Positions 22,558 to 33,887 are shown, counted from the stretch's first letter. The stretch: 64,000 nt of DNA from Steromphala cineraria (GCA_916613615.1 OU744732.1:53421727-53485726), one strand, 5' to 3'. The notes: generated from the sequence alone by a model not told the origin. Translations and numbers: made by a program.

Positions 22558-23236
22558 GTCAAAACAGATCTGAAATTGAATAGAAATTACTGGAAAAATT
22601 GTTATGGCTGGCCATTACAATATTATTGTTGAACTTTAACTATCTCGTCAGTCTTCTTCTTCAAGTTTGTTTTTCCGATCAGTCCGAGTTGTTTTGTTTT
22701 ATGAACATTGCATGTCTCATAGTGTCAAGGTTACAATGACAGCGCAAATTGTAAGTCCCGCTTTTGAGTCGGGCCCTGTCCCACAATTCCATTCAAGACT
22801 CGCTTATCCGAACGTAACGCTAAATAACTCAGTCATATTAGCGAGTCTTCTAGATGTAAACAAACATGGCTGCGTCCATCGTTTTCCTGCTATCTTTTTG
22901 TCCTCGAGTCACTATGAGACACTTTCGTTCTGAAGGATGGAAAGATGGATCCTTGACCTCAGATTACATTAAAGTTTGATCCGCCTATACGTTTGAGAGA
23001 AATTACTTGATTATTCCTGGAGTAACAGGCGAACTTGTGGTACACACCAGCGTAGGTTTATTATGTAAACAGCTAGGTCACTTAGTGCAAAGCAGAAGTT
23101 GGACTTGGTCTTTCTCGCTACCAGATATACTCCTAGATATTCTTGCTAGTCCTCACGCATGCAAATAGTTTAGGTGGACGTAAATAAGTCCGGTTTATCT
23201 TAGTTTACATGAGGCCTACCCCAGTTGGTGTTACAA
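22558..23236 (+). mobile_element. Gypsy B 5' LTR, 5'-truncated, with foreign 60-bp LTR tail
   Basis: Bases 22619-23236 match the last 618 bases of the complete LTR at 30997-32282, with about a dozen substitutions, and end GGTGTTACA. The missing U3 half is replaced by 22558-22617, a 60-base tail identical in type to that of the solo LTR at 11262-11590, also ending ATTACA. So the copy has no TATA-containing U3. A primer-binding site TTTGGTGGCAGCGGTGGGAT follows at 23240. Confidence 0.85.
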
Positions 23237-23383
23237 AATTTGGTGGCAGCGGTGGGATGTAACTTGTTAATTTTTCTCATCGGTCAGGCTAGAGTTATAA
23301 GTGTTGTCATAGCATAATTTTCTAGTATAATGATATGATTGATGGTAGTTATTTTAGCTAGATGTCTAGGGATTATTATGCTG

Positions 23384-23478
23384 TTGTATTTTTCAGGCCG
23401 TTGTTTTTCAGACAATTAATTTTTCAGGCAATTATTTTTCAGGCAATTATTTTTCAGGCAATTGTTTTTCAGGCAATT
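23384..23478 (+). repeat. 15-bp tandem repeat TTATTTTTCAGGCAA
   Basis: About six near-perfect 15-base units follow one another in the leader between primer-binding site and gag remnant of gypsy B. Each unit is a pyrimidine tract ending TTTTTCAG|G, which reads as a splice acceptor. Confidence 0.85.
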
Positions 23479-23903
23479 ATTAGTTAGTTAGTTATTTAGT
23501 TGGTACTATTTAGTTTTATTCTTAGATGTGTGGTGGGTTGGAACATATGACAGGTTTCATGATAGCTAATTATTTACTAGCCAATACTAGTCAGAATTGG
23601 AAATTCCAATCAGAATTTTAGAAACCCTTGTCACTTTTTGCAAGTCGAGGCTGAAAGTTTTTTTTATAAGCAAATTATACCATACTGGCAAATTAGGGGT
23701 GTCAGGCTAGTGAATTGGATTTTGATAACCAAGTATGGGAAGAAGTTTACTGTATGAGTAAATATGGTACTTGTATCGTTCCAGTCCGACTGCATCTTTT
23801 CGTTCGGGTGGAACTTCGGGGTTGGATCCTAGACAAGTGCTGTTTCGTTAAAGTCCTAGAGGGGTTGCTGGTTTCTGTTTCTGGTTTATTAGGATAAACT
23901 CTA

Positions 23904-24470
23904 TTGGATAGAATGGCCAATCCGGAAGGTAGACCAGTTGGTTGTAGTTCTGCCACTAGCATCCAGCGGAAGCTAACAGAGAAGGAAAAGCGAGCAAGAA
24001 GACAGGAGGAGGAAGAGACGGAAGAAAGGAAGAAGGAAAGAAGGGAGACAGAGGAGAAGGAGAAGCGGGAGGTGGAGGAAAGAAAGAAGAAGGAGACAGA
24101 AGAAAGGAAGAAGGAAAGAAGGGAGACAGAGGAGAAGGAGAAGCGGGAGGAAGAGAAGAGAAACAAGAAGAAAGGCGGAAGAAAGGAGGAAAGAGAGGAG
24201 AGAGACAGAGGAGAAGAGGGAAGAGGAAGAGGAGAAACAGGAGGGAGATAGAGGAGGAGAGGAGGAAGAAGAGGGAGCAAAGTAATTAAGAACTCATTAG
24301 GAAACAGGGGCAGGAAATGAGAGAACAAACAAGTATGGAAATGAAAGAGTGACTAATCGTTATGCTGCCAAAAATCCAAATGTTACATGTTTCTATTGTT
24401 CAGAGATGGGTCATTTCAAGAGGGACTGCCCTAAGCTGTCCAAATCTAAGTTTTCGGGAAACTAGATGAC
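23904..24470 (+). pseudogene. gag: Gypsy B gag remnant: Lys/Glu/Arg-rich segment plus CCHC knuckle
   Basis: A 115-codon ORF (23904-24251) is almost wholly a charged coiled-coil-like repeat of EERKKERRETEEKEKRE units. Its start, TSIQRKLTEKEKRARRQEEE, is nucleotide-identical to part of ORF3 at 28107 onward, so an ORF3 piece has apparently been copied into the gag position. Out of frame downstream, 24388-24429 encodes CFYCSEMGHFKRDC, a zinc knuckle of real gag origin. The capsid-coding region is absent. Confidence 0.75.
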
Positions 24471-24569
24471 GCCTACCTTTCGGGTCGAGGGGAGGCTGAA
24501 TTTCAAGGGCCCATTGTTGCAGCTAATGGTATTTGCATTTCAGCTGATGTAAATAAAGCAAATGTTTCT

Positions 24570-25118
24570 TTGTTGATTGATACAGGTGCTTCTGTGTCAT
24601 TGTTGTCTTTTCTCTGTTTTGAAAAGATTGTTCCAGAGTTACGTCCACCTCTTCTTCCACTCTCGCAGAAAGTTCTCCAAGCAGATGGTAGACCTCTCGA
24701 AATAAAGGGACGTGCACATTTTGATGTTCAAGTTGGTGATTTTTCTTGTAGGCACGAGTTTTGGGTTGCTGACATTGGGAATCAAGGCATTTTAGGGTTA
24801 GACTTTTTACAGGTTAACCAGCGCAGTCTTGATGTATGCAGCGGCAATTTGAACATAGGTGCTCGTGTGATACCTTGCAGGGCCGAAGAAGATAAAGATT
24901 TTTGCTTCAGAGTTTCCTGTAAAGAAGCTGTGTCTATTCCAGGGCGACATGAGTCTATTGTGATAGGTAGAATTCAGTTAGATGAAGCAAAACCATCTCC
25001 AAGTGGGGACTGTCTCGTTGAGGGTAATGCTAAGTTCATGACAAAATATCAGCTAATGGTAGCACATAGCATTAACACTATAAGTGCCGGGAGCGACGAG
25101 ATCGCGCTTTTGTATTGA
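24570..25118 (+). CDS. Gypsy B aspartic protease
   Basis: An open frame of 182 codons has the active-site triad in LIDTGASVSLLS near its start (Asp, Thr, Gly) and the flap-distal motif GILGLDFL about 65 residues later, both typical of retroelement proteases. The listed start is arbitrary because the domain is part of a polyprotein. The frame breaks near 25080, where a deletion joins it out of frame to the middle of RT. Confidence 0.8.
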   Translation: MLIDTGASVSLLSFLCFEKIVPELRPPLLPLSQKVLQADGRPLEIKGRAHFDVQVGDFSCRHEFWVADIGNQGILGLDFLQVNQRSLDVCSGNLNIGARVIPCRAEEDKDFCFRVSCKEAVSIPGRHESIVIGRIQLDEAKPSPSGDCLVEGNAKFMTKYQLMVAHSINTISAGSDEIALLY

Positions 25119-27741
25119 TTTTCGCCAGGTGAACCATCGAACGGTCAAGGACAGTTTTCCGCTGCCAAGGATAGACGATTCCCTTGAAAGTCTGTCGAGG
25201 TCACAATGGTACTCGACCCTTGACCTGACGTCGGGCTATTGGCAAGTTGAAGTTCATCCTGATGACAGACCCGTGACGGCTTTCATGTCAAAGTTTGGGC
25301 TCTATCAGTTCAAGGTTCTGCCTTTCGGGCTCTGCAACGCACCGTCCACGTTCGAGCGACTGATGGAAACAGTTTTGGCCGGACTCCAGTACGAAACTTG
25401 CCTCATTTACCTTGACGATGTTATCGTTCATGGTAAAACCTTCGATGAATCTCTGGCCAGACTAACAGAAGTGTTCGAGCGATTCCGGAAGGCTGGTCTC
25501 AAGCTGAAGCCAAAGAAGTGTCATCTTTTGCAGAAAGAATTAGAGTACCTGGGGCATGTGGTGAATGAAAACGGAGTCCAAACCGATCCAAAGAAAATTG
25601 AAGCCATAAAAGACTGTCATCGCCCTACCGATGTGACCGATGTCCGAAGCTTTCTGGGACTTTGCGGTTTTTACCGACGTTTCATCAAGGATTTCTCCAG
25701 GATTGCGTCTCCCCTAGCCAAACTCACAGAGAAGGACCGACAGTTTGTGTGGACTGAAGACTGCGATGTGGCCTTCGAGACACTCAAGAGTAAGTTGGTG
25801 ACCGCTCCCATCCTTGCTCATCCTGATTTGACCAAACCTTTTATTTTAGATACAGATGCCAGCAACTTCGCTATTGGGGCCGTGTTGAGTCAAGTACAAG
25901 ATGGAGAAGAGAGACCGATTGCCTATGCCAGCCACGCTCTGACCAAATGTGAGAAGAGGTATTGTGTGACAAGAAAAGAGTTGTTAGCAATTGTTTTCTT
26001 TGTCAAATATTACATATATTTCTTGTATGGCAAACCTTTTCTAATTCGTACAGATCACGGCGCTTTGCGATGGCTGATGCAGTTTAAAGATCCGTGCGGA
26101 CAGGTGGCGAGATGGCTGGAGACTCTGGCGACTTACGACTTCACCATCGAACACAGGGCTGGTCGAAAACACTCTAATGCTGACAGACTTTCCAGGTTGC
26201 CATCTCCCCAATGTGGTGCCGCCGATGAAGCCGAGCCTGAGTCCGAGGTCGTACGGAATTTGGAGGTGATTCCCTCAATCTGTGACGAGTTCATCCAAGC
26301 GCAGAAAGACGATCCGGTGTTGAAGCAACTTCGCCCGATGATAGAACAGGACAACCGACCGGCTTGGGCAGAGATTTCTCTTTTCAGTGACACGTTCAAG
26401 ACTTACTGGGCACTTTGGGACCAACTCCAGCTGAAAAATGATGTTCTTTTCAGGGTTTGGCAGTCCGAAGATGGTAAACCAAATCTCTTACAGGCAATAG
26501 TTCCGCAGGCATTGAGAAAACAAGTTCTGGAACAGACTCACGACTCGAAGACTGGTGGACATCTAGCGGTCTCCAAAACTGTGGAACGACTGCGTCAAAA
26601 GTACTACTGGGCCGGACTTCGGGCTGATGTGGAGAATTGGGTCAGCTCCTGTGAGACTTGTTGCAAGAGGAAGCCGCCGTCTCGGAAAAAGCAGGGTCCG
26701 ATGCAGATTACAGGTGCAGGTGTCCCCATGGAGAGAGTTGCACTTGACATTGTAGGTCCACTACCTGAAACAGAAGATGGAAATATTTATATTCTTGTCA
26801 TTTCAGATTACTTCACCAAATGGGTGGAAGCTTACCCTATGCCCAATCAAGAAGCGCTGACTGTTGCAGAAATTTTGGTGGAAAAGTTCATCATGACTTT
26901 TGGGATTCCAAGACAAATTCACTGAGACCAAGGGAGACAATTTGAATCCAATCTATTTCAGGATCTCTGTTCCCTTTTAGGTGTGGAAAAGACACGTACT
27001 ACACCCTTTCATCCAAGGTCTGACGGGTTGGTCGAGCGGTTCAATCGTACCTTGGAGGCTATGTTGAGTGCATATGTCCAAGACAATCAGAAGGATTGGG
27101 ACTTGTACTTACCATATGTAACCATGGCCTACAGAGCAACTCCGCACAGCAGTACCAAGTTCTCGCCGAACTTCATGATGTTTGGGAGAGAGGTCAACTT
27201 GCCATTCGACCTGTTTATTGGCTGTCCACCAGAAAGCAGGGTAAAAGAACATGAATGGGTTGACATCCTACAGTCACGTTTAGAAGATGTCTATCTGAGG
27301 GCAAGAGAAAATTTAGGCCAAAGCCAAAATCGACAGAAAAGGAATTATGATCGCAGGTGAAAGAAATCAACGTACGAGGTAGGCAAGAAAACATGGGTGT
27401 ACTTCCCGATGAGGAAAGTGGGAGTTTGTCCAAAGTAACAGTTCTTCTGGCGTGGTCCATTTGTGATTAAAGAGAAATTGAGTGATGTTAATTACAAGGT
27501 TGACTGCGGACCAAGGGGCAAAGTCCAGGTAATTCATGTGGACCACATGAAGCCCTATGTCAGTAGAAATTTGAGAGAAGAGATAGTCGAAATTTCTTCC
27601 AGTATCGAGACACCTGCCGAGGGAGAAGACTCAGCAGAAGAAGAACTGGCGACTGACCTGACTTCAGAAAATCCGGTGAACGAGACTACAGCACATAGAC
27701 GTCAAAGACCGCCGTCATATCTGAAAGATTATCTGATTTAG
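25084..27741 (+). pseudogene. pol: Gypsy B pol: RT-RNase H-integrase with three in-frame stops
   Basis: RT enters at FCIDFRQVN, so its first 100 or so residues are missing. STLDLTSGYW and the catalytic YLDD follow. RNase H (DTDAS), the H2C2 site and the first integrase Asp (ALDIVGPLP) are intact. A TGA at 26923 falls directly before the second catalytic Asp (DQG). Further stops are TGA at 27358 and TAA near 27436, with the frame otherwise continuing through VERFNRTL and the C-terminal domain to TAG/TAA at 27741. The codons between stops are well conserved, so inactivation is not ancient. Confidence 0.9.
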
Positions 27742-27899
27742 GATCAAGAAACATTGTGTAAGGTACTTAGGGCTGAACCAAGAACCTTTTCCAGGGAAGG
27801 GCTATCTGGGGAATTTTTTTTTTTTTTTTTTCAAATGTTATCAGAGATGCTCGACATGAAAATAATTTGGTTTGTTTTTTTCAGACTAGAAAAAAAGAC

Positions 27900-28805
27900 A
27901 TGAGGTGCGGCAGTTGTTCTTTTGAGACGGTGTCCCGCCGGGACTTACGGAAGCACCTAGAGGCGGAACATCCCCTCGTTCCAACCGATGTCGACTCCCC
28001 CTCAGAGCCGCCAACCCCGTCCCCACTCAAGCGAATAAGGGACGAGCTGGATGCGTCTTCCACCACCGACACAGAGGACGGCTGGTACTTCAAGAAGGCA
28101 GGACGCATCCAGCGGAAGCTAACAGAGAAGGAAAAGCGAGCAAGAAGACAGGAGGAGGAGGAGAGAAGGAGGTAGAGGCAAGATCAGCTGAGGGAGAGGA
28201 AGAGAGAGGAGGAGAAGGCCAGGAGGGAAGCGGAGGAGAAGGAGAAGCGGGAGGTGGAGGAGAGAAAGAAGAAGGAGACGGAAGAAAGGAAGAAGGAAAG
28301 AAGGGAGACAGAGGAGAAGGAGAAGCGGGAGGTGGAGGAGAGAAAGAAGAAGGAGACGGAAGAAAGGAAGAAGGAAAGAAGGGAGACAGAGGAGAAGGAG
28401 AAGCGGGAGGAAGAGAAGAGAAAGAAGAAGGAGACGGAAGAAAGGAAGAAGGAAAGAAGGGAGGCAGAGGAGAAGGAGAAACAGGAGGAAGAGGAGAGAG
28501 AGAAGAAAGAGATGGAAGAAAGGAAGAAGAAAGAGGTGGAGGAGAGAAAGAAGAAGGAGACAGAAGAAAGGAAGAAGAAAGAGGAGGAGAAGAGGAAGAA
28601 GGAAAGAAGGGAGGCAGAGGAGAAGCAGAAGCGGGAGAGAGAGGAGGAGAAGAGAGAACGAGAGGAGGGGGAACGAAGGAGGAAGGAGAAGAGAGATGAG
28701 GAGGAGAAGGAGGAAGGAGAGGAGAGAGGCCAGGGTTACCACCATCAGGATAACCGAATGGTGGGAGCCCCCACAGGAGGAGTAGATTTTTTTTTTTTTA
28801 TATAG
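27900..28805 (+). pseudogene. Gypsy B ORF3: C2H2 finger plus long Lys/Glu/Arg-rich tract (one in-frame stop)
   Basis: ATG at 27900 lies 16 bases after an acceptor-like TTTGTTTTTTTCAG. The N-terminus MRCGSCSFETVSRRDLRKHL is a C2H2 finger (C-X2-C-X12-H-X4-H). An acidic Ser/Pro region follows, then more than 200 residues of KE/ER-rich repeats. A single TAG at 28173-28175 interrupts the frame; the same frame continues to 28805. The charged tract is predicted to be one long helix or coiled coil. Nothing like a signal peptide or transmembrane segment is present, so it is not an env. Element D has the same domain order in an independent copy. Confidence 0.75.
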
Positions 28806-30996
28806 CAACTATCATTTTCTGAGGGAAGGTAAAGTTTAATTAGTAAAGAGGGTGGGAATAAGTGGGGACTTGCAAGTATAACTCTGTATAGGCATTTTTT
28901 TAAATCTCCTGTGGCCTGGTGGCAACCCCAATCATGTATATATATATTTCCATATTGTCAATGTTTTATTTTATCATGTTGAAATTGTTAAATTTGTTAA
29001 TATTGTAGAAGGTGCTTTTAAATTGTATATAGAATATATCTTTTACAAGGATGTATTTTTACAAATGCCAAATATTTATGTATTGTAAATAATTATTTAA
29101 GGGCCCGTATTGTCCATATATGATAATTTATTTACAGTAAGTTATTTACAGGGAATTGATTTTACAGGGTCTTTTTATTGCAGGGTACATGGCAGGGGAA
29201 AGAACATTTATTTCAGGTATAAAATTAATGTCACATGTGAACTTCTTATAAAAATGTATGTTATTTACAGGAATTTGTTACAGGGGAGCCATGTACCCGA
29301 TTATTTAAACCATGTTGTGCCATACCATATTTTATTTCTCTTGTGTCAATATTTCTTCGAACTGTGGTGAACCTTATTATTATTAGTTGAATTAGACTTA
29401 GAAATAGCCATTGTGATGTGTGTATCTATATATTGTAAAATGTATCCGGAATGTATATGCTAAATAAATGTTAATGTAGGGTATCTATCAAATAAATAGG
29501 AAAATAACTCTTGAATTGTAACCTTACTTCAAGAGTTTATGATAAAGCGTGAAGGCTACAACCTCAGATAGATGCCGGAACGCTGGGTGTATAACCTAAG
29601 ATAAACGTCCATTTTTAGGAAATAAACTTAGAGTAAACTAGATTAGCGTTTGCGGGATACCGCAAAAGCAGAGCAGCCCCGGAACTTGGGGTTTCGCCTT
29701 ACCCTGTTCCGCCTTTTACAGGCCTCACCAAATTGGGAATTTTCACGTGACCTTGACCTTTGACACTCAAGGTCACACAATCAATGAACACATTTCATTG
29801 AGTATAACATCATTGTAATGAAATAAAGTGTTAAAAATTAAATTAATCCATTTTCTCCATATGTGTTGACCTTGCTGTGACCTTGACCTTCAACATTTCG
29901 TACCCAAAACTTTTTGAAAAATTTGTACTTCTCAAGAGATAATATATATACAAAATCTAAACTTCATAGCACAAAAACTTTTCAAGTTATTGTGTTTACA
30001 AGGAATTGCAATAACTCATATCTCATGACCTTGACCTTTGACCTTCAAGGTCACACAATAATTGAACACTTTTTATGGAGTATAACAATCATGTATTGAT
30101 TAAAAGTGATCATAGTTAAAATTAAGCATTTTCGCTAAACCATGCTTAAGTCATGACCTTGCTGTGACCTTGACCTTTGACGGATTGTAGCCGAAACCTT
30201 TTCAAAATTTTTTACTTTTCCAAGGATGATATATACCAAGTAAGAGCTTCATAGCACAAAAACTTTTCAAGTTATCGTGTTTACAAAGAATTTTGCTGTG
30301 ATTTTATAACTAGTGACCTTGGCCTTTGAACCTGAAAGTGAACATGTCATAATGATTCCCTGGAAGTATTAACATTTAGACATGTTCATGAGTTCTGAAA
30401 AGCTAAATGGGATAAAGTTATACCCAAATTTAGTGCATTTTGTAATAACTCATATCTCATGACCTTGACCTTTGACCTTCAAGGTCACACAATCATTGAA
30501 CACTTTTTATTGAGTATAACAATCATGTATTGATTAAAAGTGTTCATAGTTAAAATAAAGCATTTTCGCTAAAACATGCTTACGTCATGACCTTGCTGTG
30601 ACCTTGACCTTTGACGGATTGTAGCCAAAACCTTTTCAAAGTTTTTTACTTTTCCAAGGATGATATATACCAAGTTAGAGCTTCATAGCACAAAAACTTT
30701 TCAAGTTATCGCGTTTACAAGGAATTTTTAGAGTGAATACATATCTCGTGACCTTGACCTTTGACCTTGAAAGTGAACGTGTCAAAATCGTTCCCCAGAG
30801 GTATGAGTAGTAAGGTATGAATAAGAGTTCTGGAAAGCTTAGTGGAAAAAAGTTATAGCTAGTAGTACGAGTGCGGCGGCGGCGGCGATGGAAACTTTAC
30901 AAAAACTGATAGCAGCCGCTAATAATTGTTAGGTAGGTGTCAGGGGTATATTTAAATAAGATGTGAAGACACATCATTTTCTTAGGAGGGGAAAGT
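28806..30996 (+). other. Gypsy B 3' non-coding region and polypurine tract
   Basis: There is no ORF with support. 28900-29400 is AT-rich with several TTTACAGG motifs. 29740-30790 is an AGGTCA-type array (separate entry). A GCGGCGGCGGCGGCG run is at 30872-30886. The last bases, CTTAGGAGGGGAAAGT (30981-30996), are the polypurine tract that abuts the TGTAAG of the 3' LTR; element D has CTTAGGGGGGGGAAGT at the same place. Confidence 0.7.
29740..30790. repeat. Long-period repeat with TGACCTTGACCTTTGACCTT cores
   Basis: A unit with ATATCTCATGACCTTGACCT, CAAGGTCACACAATCATTGA and CTTCATAGCACAAAAACTTT occurs at about 30015-30300 and 30447-30725 (period near 431), with partial units at 29745 and 29870. 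On the other strand the core reads AGGTCAAAGGTCAAGGTCA. Confidence 0.8.
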
Positions 30997-32282
30997 TGTA
31001 AGAAATAGGGGGTCAAATAATTTATGTTTATTTCCGGTAACCTGCTGATCGATCGTATTTGTGATAATAAAAACATTTGGCGCAATATTTTGAAACGGAA
31101 GTGGTGGTTTTTGGTAAATAATCTTCTAAATTCGTAATGTCATTTCCTACTCACCTTTTGTAATTATAGTAATAACTTTGTTGTTTCATATTCCTGTATA
31201 ATTACAGCCACTACTTTGTTTTTATAACTGTCATTGCAAAAACAATTCCGTATCGGAACATGCGCTCTATCAGCAGCAGCCATTTTGGATAGGTACCAAT
31301 AGGGAAGTGACGACATTTCTCGCGTGGGCGTAGCTAGGGGTTACGGGTCACTGGTCAAGGGGGTATATAAGGGACCGGGGACCCGCTAGCAGACGAGCAG
31401 CTTTCTTTCAGCTCCCCTTTCGAGGTATGCCCTAAGTTTTTATAGATTATTTCTAAGTCCTGAATTCCCGTAAATATTAAGTTTTCTAGTCGTAACTTTT
31501 TCTCTAAGTTTTTTCTTGTATTGTTGGGGTAAGCATTCTAAGTGTGATCTTGGGTACTTATAGTTAAAAGTTCTTGGTTCAGCGCGAAATGGCGTCATTT
31601 AGGTTCATCACAGTTTACTTGCTATAATTAACTTCTTTATGCATTGATATTATCTCATGTGAATAAATATTATTGTTGAACTTTAACTATCTCGTCAGTC
31701 TTCTTCTTCAAGTTTGTTTTTCCGATCAGTCGGAGTTGTTTTGTTTTATGAACATTGCATGTCTCATAGTGTCGAGGTTACAATGACAGCGCAAATTGTA
31801 AGTCCCGCTTTTGAGTCGGGCCCTGTCCCACAATTCCATTCAAGACTCGCTTATCCGAACGTAACGCTAAATAACTCAGTCATATTAGCGAGTCTTCTAG
31901 ATGTAAACAAACATGGCTGCATCCATCGTTTTCCTGCTATCTTTTTGTCCTCGAGTCACTATGAGACACTTTCATTCTGGAGGATGGAAAGATGGATCCT
32001 TGACCTCAGATTACATTAAAGTTTGATCCGCCTATACGTTTGAGAGAAATTACTTGATTATTCCTGGAGTAACAGGCGAACTTGTGGTACACACCAGCGT
32101 AGGTTTATTATGTAAACAGCTAGGTCTCTTAGTGCAAAGCAGAAGTTGGACTTGGTCTTTCTCGCTACCAGAGATACTCCTAGATATTCTTGCTAGTCCT
32201 CACGCATGCACGTAGTTTAAGTGGACGTAAATAAGTCCAGTTTATCTTAGTTTACATGAGGCCTACCCCCGTTGGTGTTACA
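30997..32282 (+). mobile_element. Gypsy B 3' LTR, complete (1286 bp)
   Basis: Ends are TGTAAG and GTTACA. A TATA box (GTATATAAGG near 31361) predicts transcription start near 31390, and AATAAA at about 31662 precedes TTGAACTTTAACTATC, a motif also found near the 3' end of the gypsy C LTR. The last 618 bases match the 5' LTR. Confidence 0.9.
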
Positions 32283-32475
32283 ATATGAAGTTATAACGAA
32301 GAAAACCTTTAACTTTTGTTATCTTTAAACAGTCATCAGAACATAAAGTTAGCACTCAGAAAGGGAATACTTTACCATTAGATATACGACAGCCGTTCAT
32401 TTGAATAATTCTATGAGGAGTAGCAATTAATCTTTCGAATATTTGCAAATGTGTAGCAATATATATATATAATTC

Positions 32476-32751
32476 AAGAAGCAATATATAGGGGAAACAA
32501 AAAGGGAGTTCAAGATTCGTCTTTCTGAAAACTTTGCAGATATCTCACACAAAAGAGACAAGCCCGTGTCTCTACACTTCAATCTCCCTAACCACTCTAA
32601 GAGCGATCTCAGATACAAAGTCATTACTCAACTTAAACAAAATCCTGACTTAGAGAGAACCACCAAGTCTAGGAGATCCCTAGAACTCAGGTGGATTTTT
32701 GAGCTCCAAACGTTCCAGCCGCAGGGCCTTAATGATAAGATCGTGGGTTAA
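32476..32751 (+). pseudogene. PLE GIY-YIG endonuclease domain (fragment)
   Basis: The open frame reads KKQYIGETKREFKIRLSENF, then VSLHFNLPNHS, WIFELQTFQPQGLND and a stop at 32751. QYIGET with the downstream Arg, the HFN..NH motif and the E..WI..L.T..P.GLN ending match the C-terminal GIY-YIG endonuclease of Penelope-like elements, which nicks target DNA. The start of the domain and the whole RT are absent; AT-rich sequence (TATATATAATTC) marks the truncation. Confidence 0.8.
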
Positions 32752-32940
32752 AACTCTCCACCCTGTCTACCTTATCTTTTTCTACTCTGATTGTTTTACC
32801 GCGATCTAGTGGACATTATCAGGGCCCCTTCACATTTTGGTAGTCACTACGTAATTCACATTGTGACCTACGTCTACACTCATACAATTCAATGACGCCA
32901 TACACAATTCTGTCTATGACGTCATAATCACTTTCTCAAG

Positions 32941-33718
32941 ATGGAGAAAAACTTCCACTGTCCGTCTTGTGACGCATCCTTTACAAGACGTGACACCATG
33001 AAAAGGCATGTCGAATCACACCACAACGCCTCTAAATTCTCGTGCATTATATGCCCAAAAGTATATAAAAGGAAGGACGACACATTATGCTAAGGCATAA
33101 TGTGTCAATTAAACACATTAACGGCCACATCATTTCTAATGAGCCCACCCCATTTAAGGCCCATTTAAGGCTTGGGACACCCCCAAGGGCCCAATTTTTG
33201 TGACCACATCAAGACGGGAGGCCCAACCAAGGGTCACTGTCGCTCCCACGGAAGCCACCTCCGGAGTTCCTCACCCACAAGGCCAATCCATTCATTGGCC
33301 CATCAATGATACCACTTCATCATTTCCTGATACGCCGTCAACGTCCTCTGTACCAACTAGGCCGGAGCCACCTACAGCAGCCTATCCGTCAACCTCATCC
33401 ACTTCGGAAGCGCCGATGCCGACAGTGCCAAGGCCAGTGACAACTCCACTGTCACTCCCCACTAACGGACACGGACGCTGTCCATACATCCTCAATTATG
33501 GACAGGTCCCCATGTCTCCCTTCAGCAACTGGGACTCTGACATTGATCCCAATGAAATCATAACCGAGGCCTGGGAGGTCCTCCCTAGCTTTGACAAGCA
33601 CAATGTACCGAGGAGTATCCCAATCCCGGAATATGGGCCACCTCACACAGATATTGAGAACAGTAATAACATCCTAGCTGATGCAATTCGGCTTACGCTA
33701 GACATACCACTTTTGTGA
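32941..33718 (+). pseudogene. PLE ORF2: two C2H2 fingers, Pro/Ser/Thr linker, conserved C-terminal domain
   Basis: ATG at 32941 opens MEKNFHCPSCDASFTRRDTM, a finger C-X2-C-X12-H-X3-H, followed by a second finger starting CIICPKVYKRKDD. A 10-base deletion near 33080 (GCCAGGCGAC, present in copy 2) breaks the frame. The C-terminal frame (33200-33718) has a PTSTSS-rich linker and a domain with CPYILNYGQVPM, TEAWEVLPSFDK, IPIPEYGP and NNILADAIRLTLD, ending at TGA. The C-terminal domain is nearly identical in copy 2, and I do not recognise it. It starts 190 bases after the GIY-YIG stop codon. Confidence 0.75.
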
Positions 33719-33887
33719 TTTTTCAGTATAACCCCCACAGGTTATACTTTCTTTAACTATTTTTTATCTCTAATAATCATCCCTATTTAACATGACTCCC
33801 ATGTTCATTTATGCCTAAACTAGCCTTATATTTATTATCCTTTAATAAATATATACTCTTTTACACTATCATTTTTTTTGGTTTTTA

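Larger units (their letters stand above)
22619..32282 (+). mobile_element. Ty3/gypsy element B (degenerate, two LTRs)
   Basis: Order: truncated 5' LTR, primer-binding site, gag remnant (a Lys/Glu-rich segment and a CCHC knuckle), protease, RT-RNase H-integrase, C2H2 zinc-finger ORF3, 2.2 kb of non-coding sequence with an AGGTCA-rich array, polypurine tract (30981-30996), and complete 3' LTR. Lesions include loss of the capsid region, deletion of the RT N-terminus, three in-frame stops in the integrase part and one in ORF3. Pol is closely related to element D. Confidence 0.9.

Noticed and set aside
23747..24328. Ser/Leu/Pro-rich minus-strand ORF
   Set aside because: It is the antisense of the Lys/Glu-rich tract of gypsy B; repetitive purine sequence is open on both strands.
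28119..28808. 229-codon Leu-rich minus-strand ORF
   Set aside because: Antisense of gypsy B ORF3, not a membrane protein.
29740..30790. Functional nuclear-receptor enhancer
   Set aside because: AGGTCA-rich satellites are common repeats; the sequence alone cannot show receptor binding.
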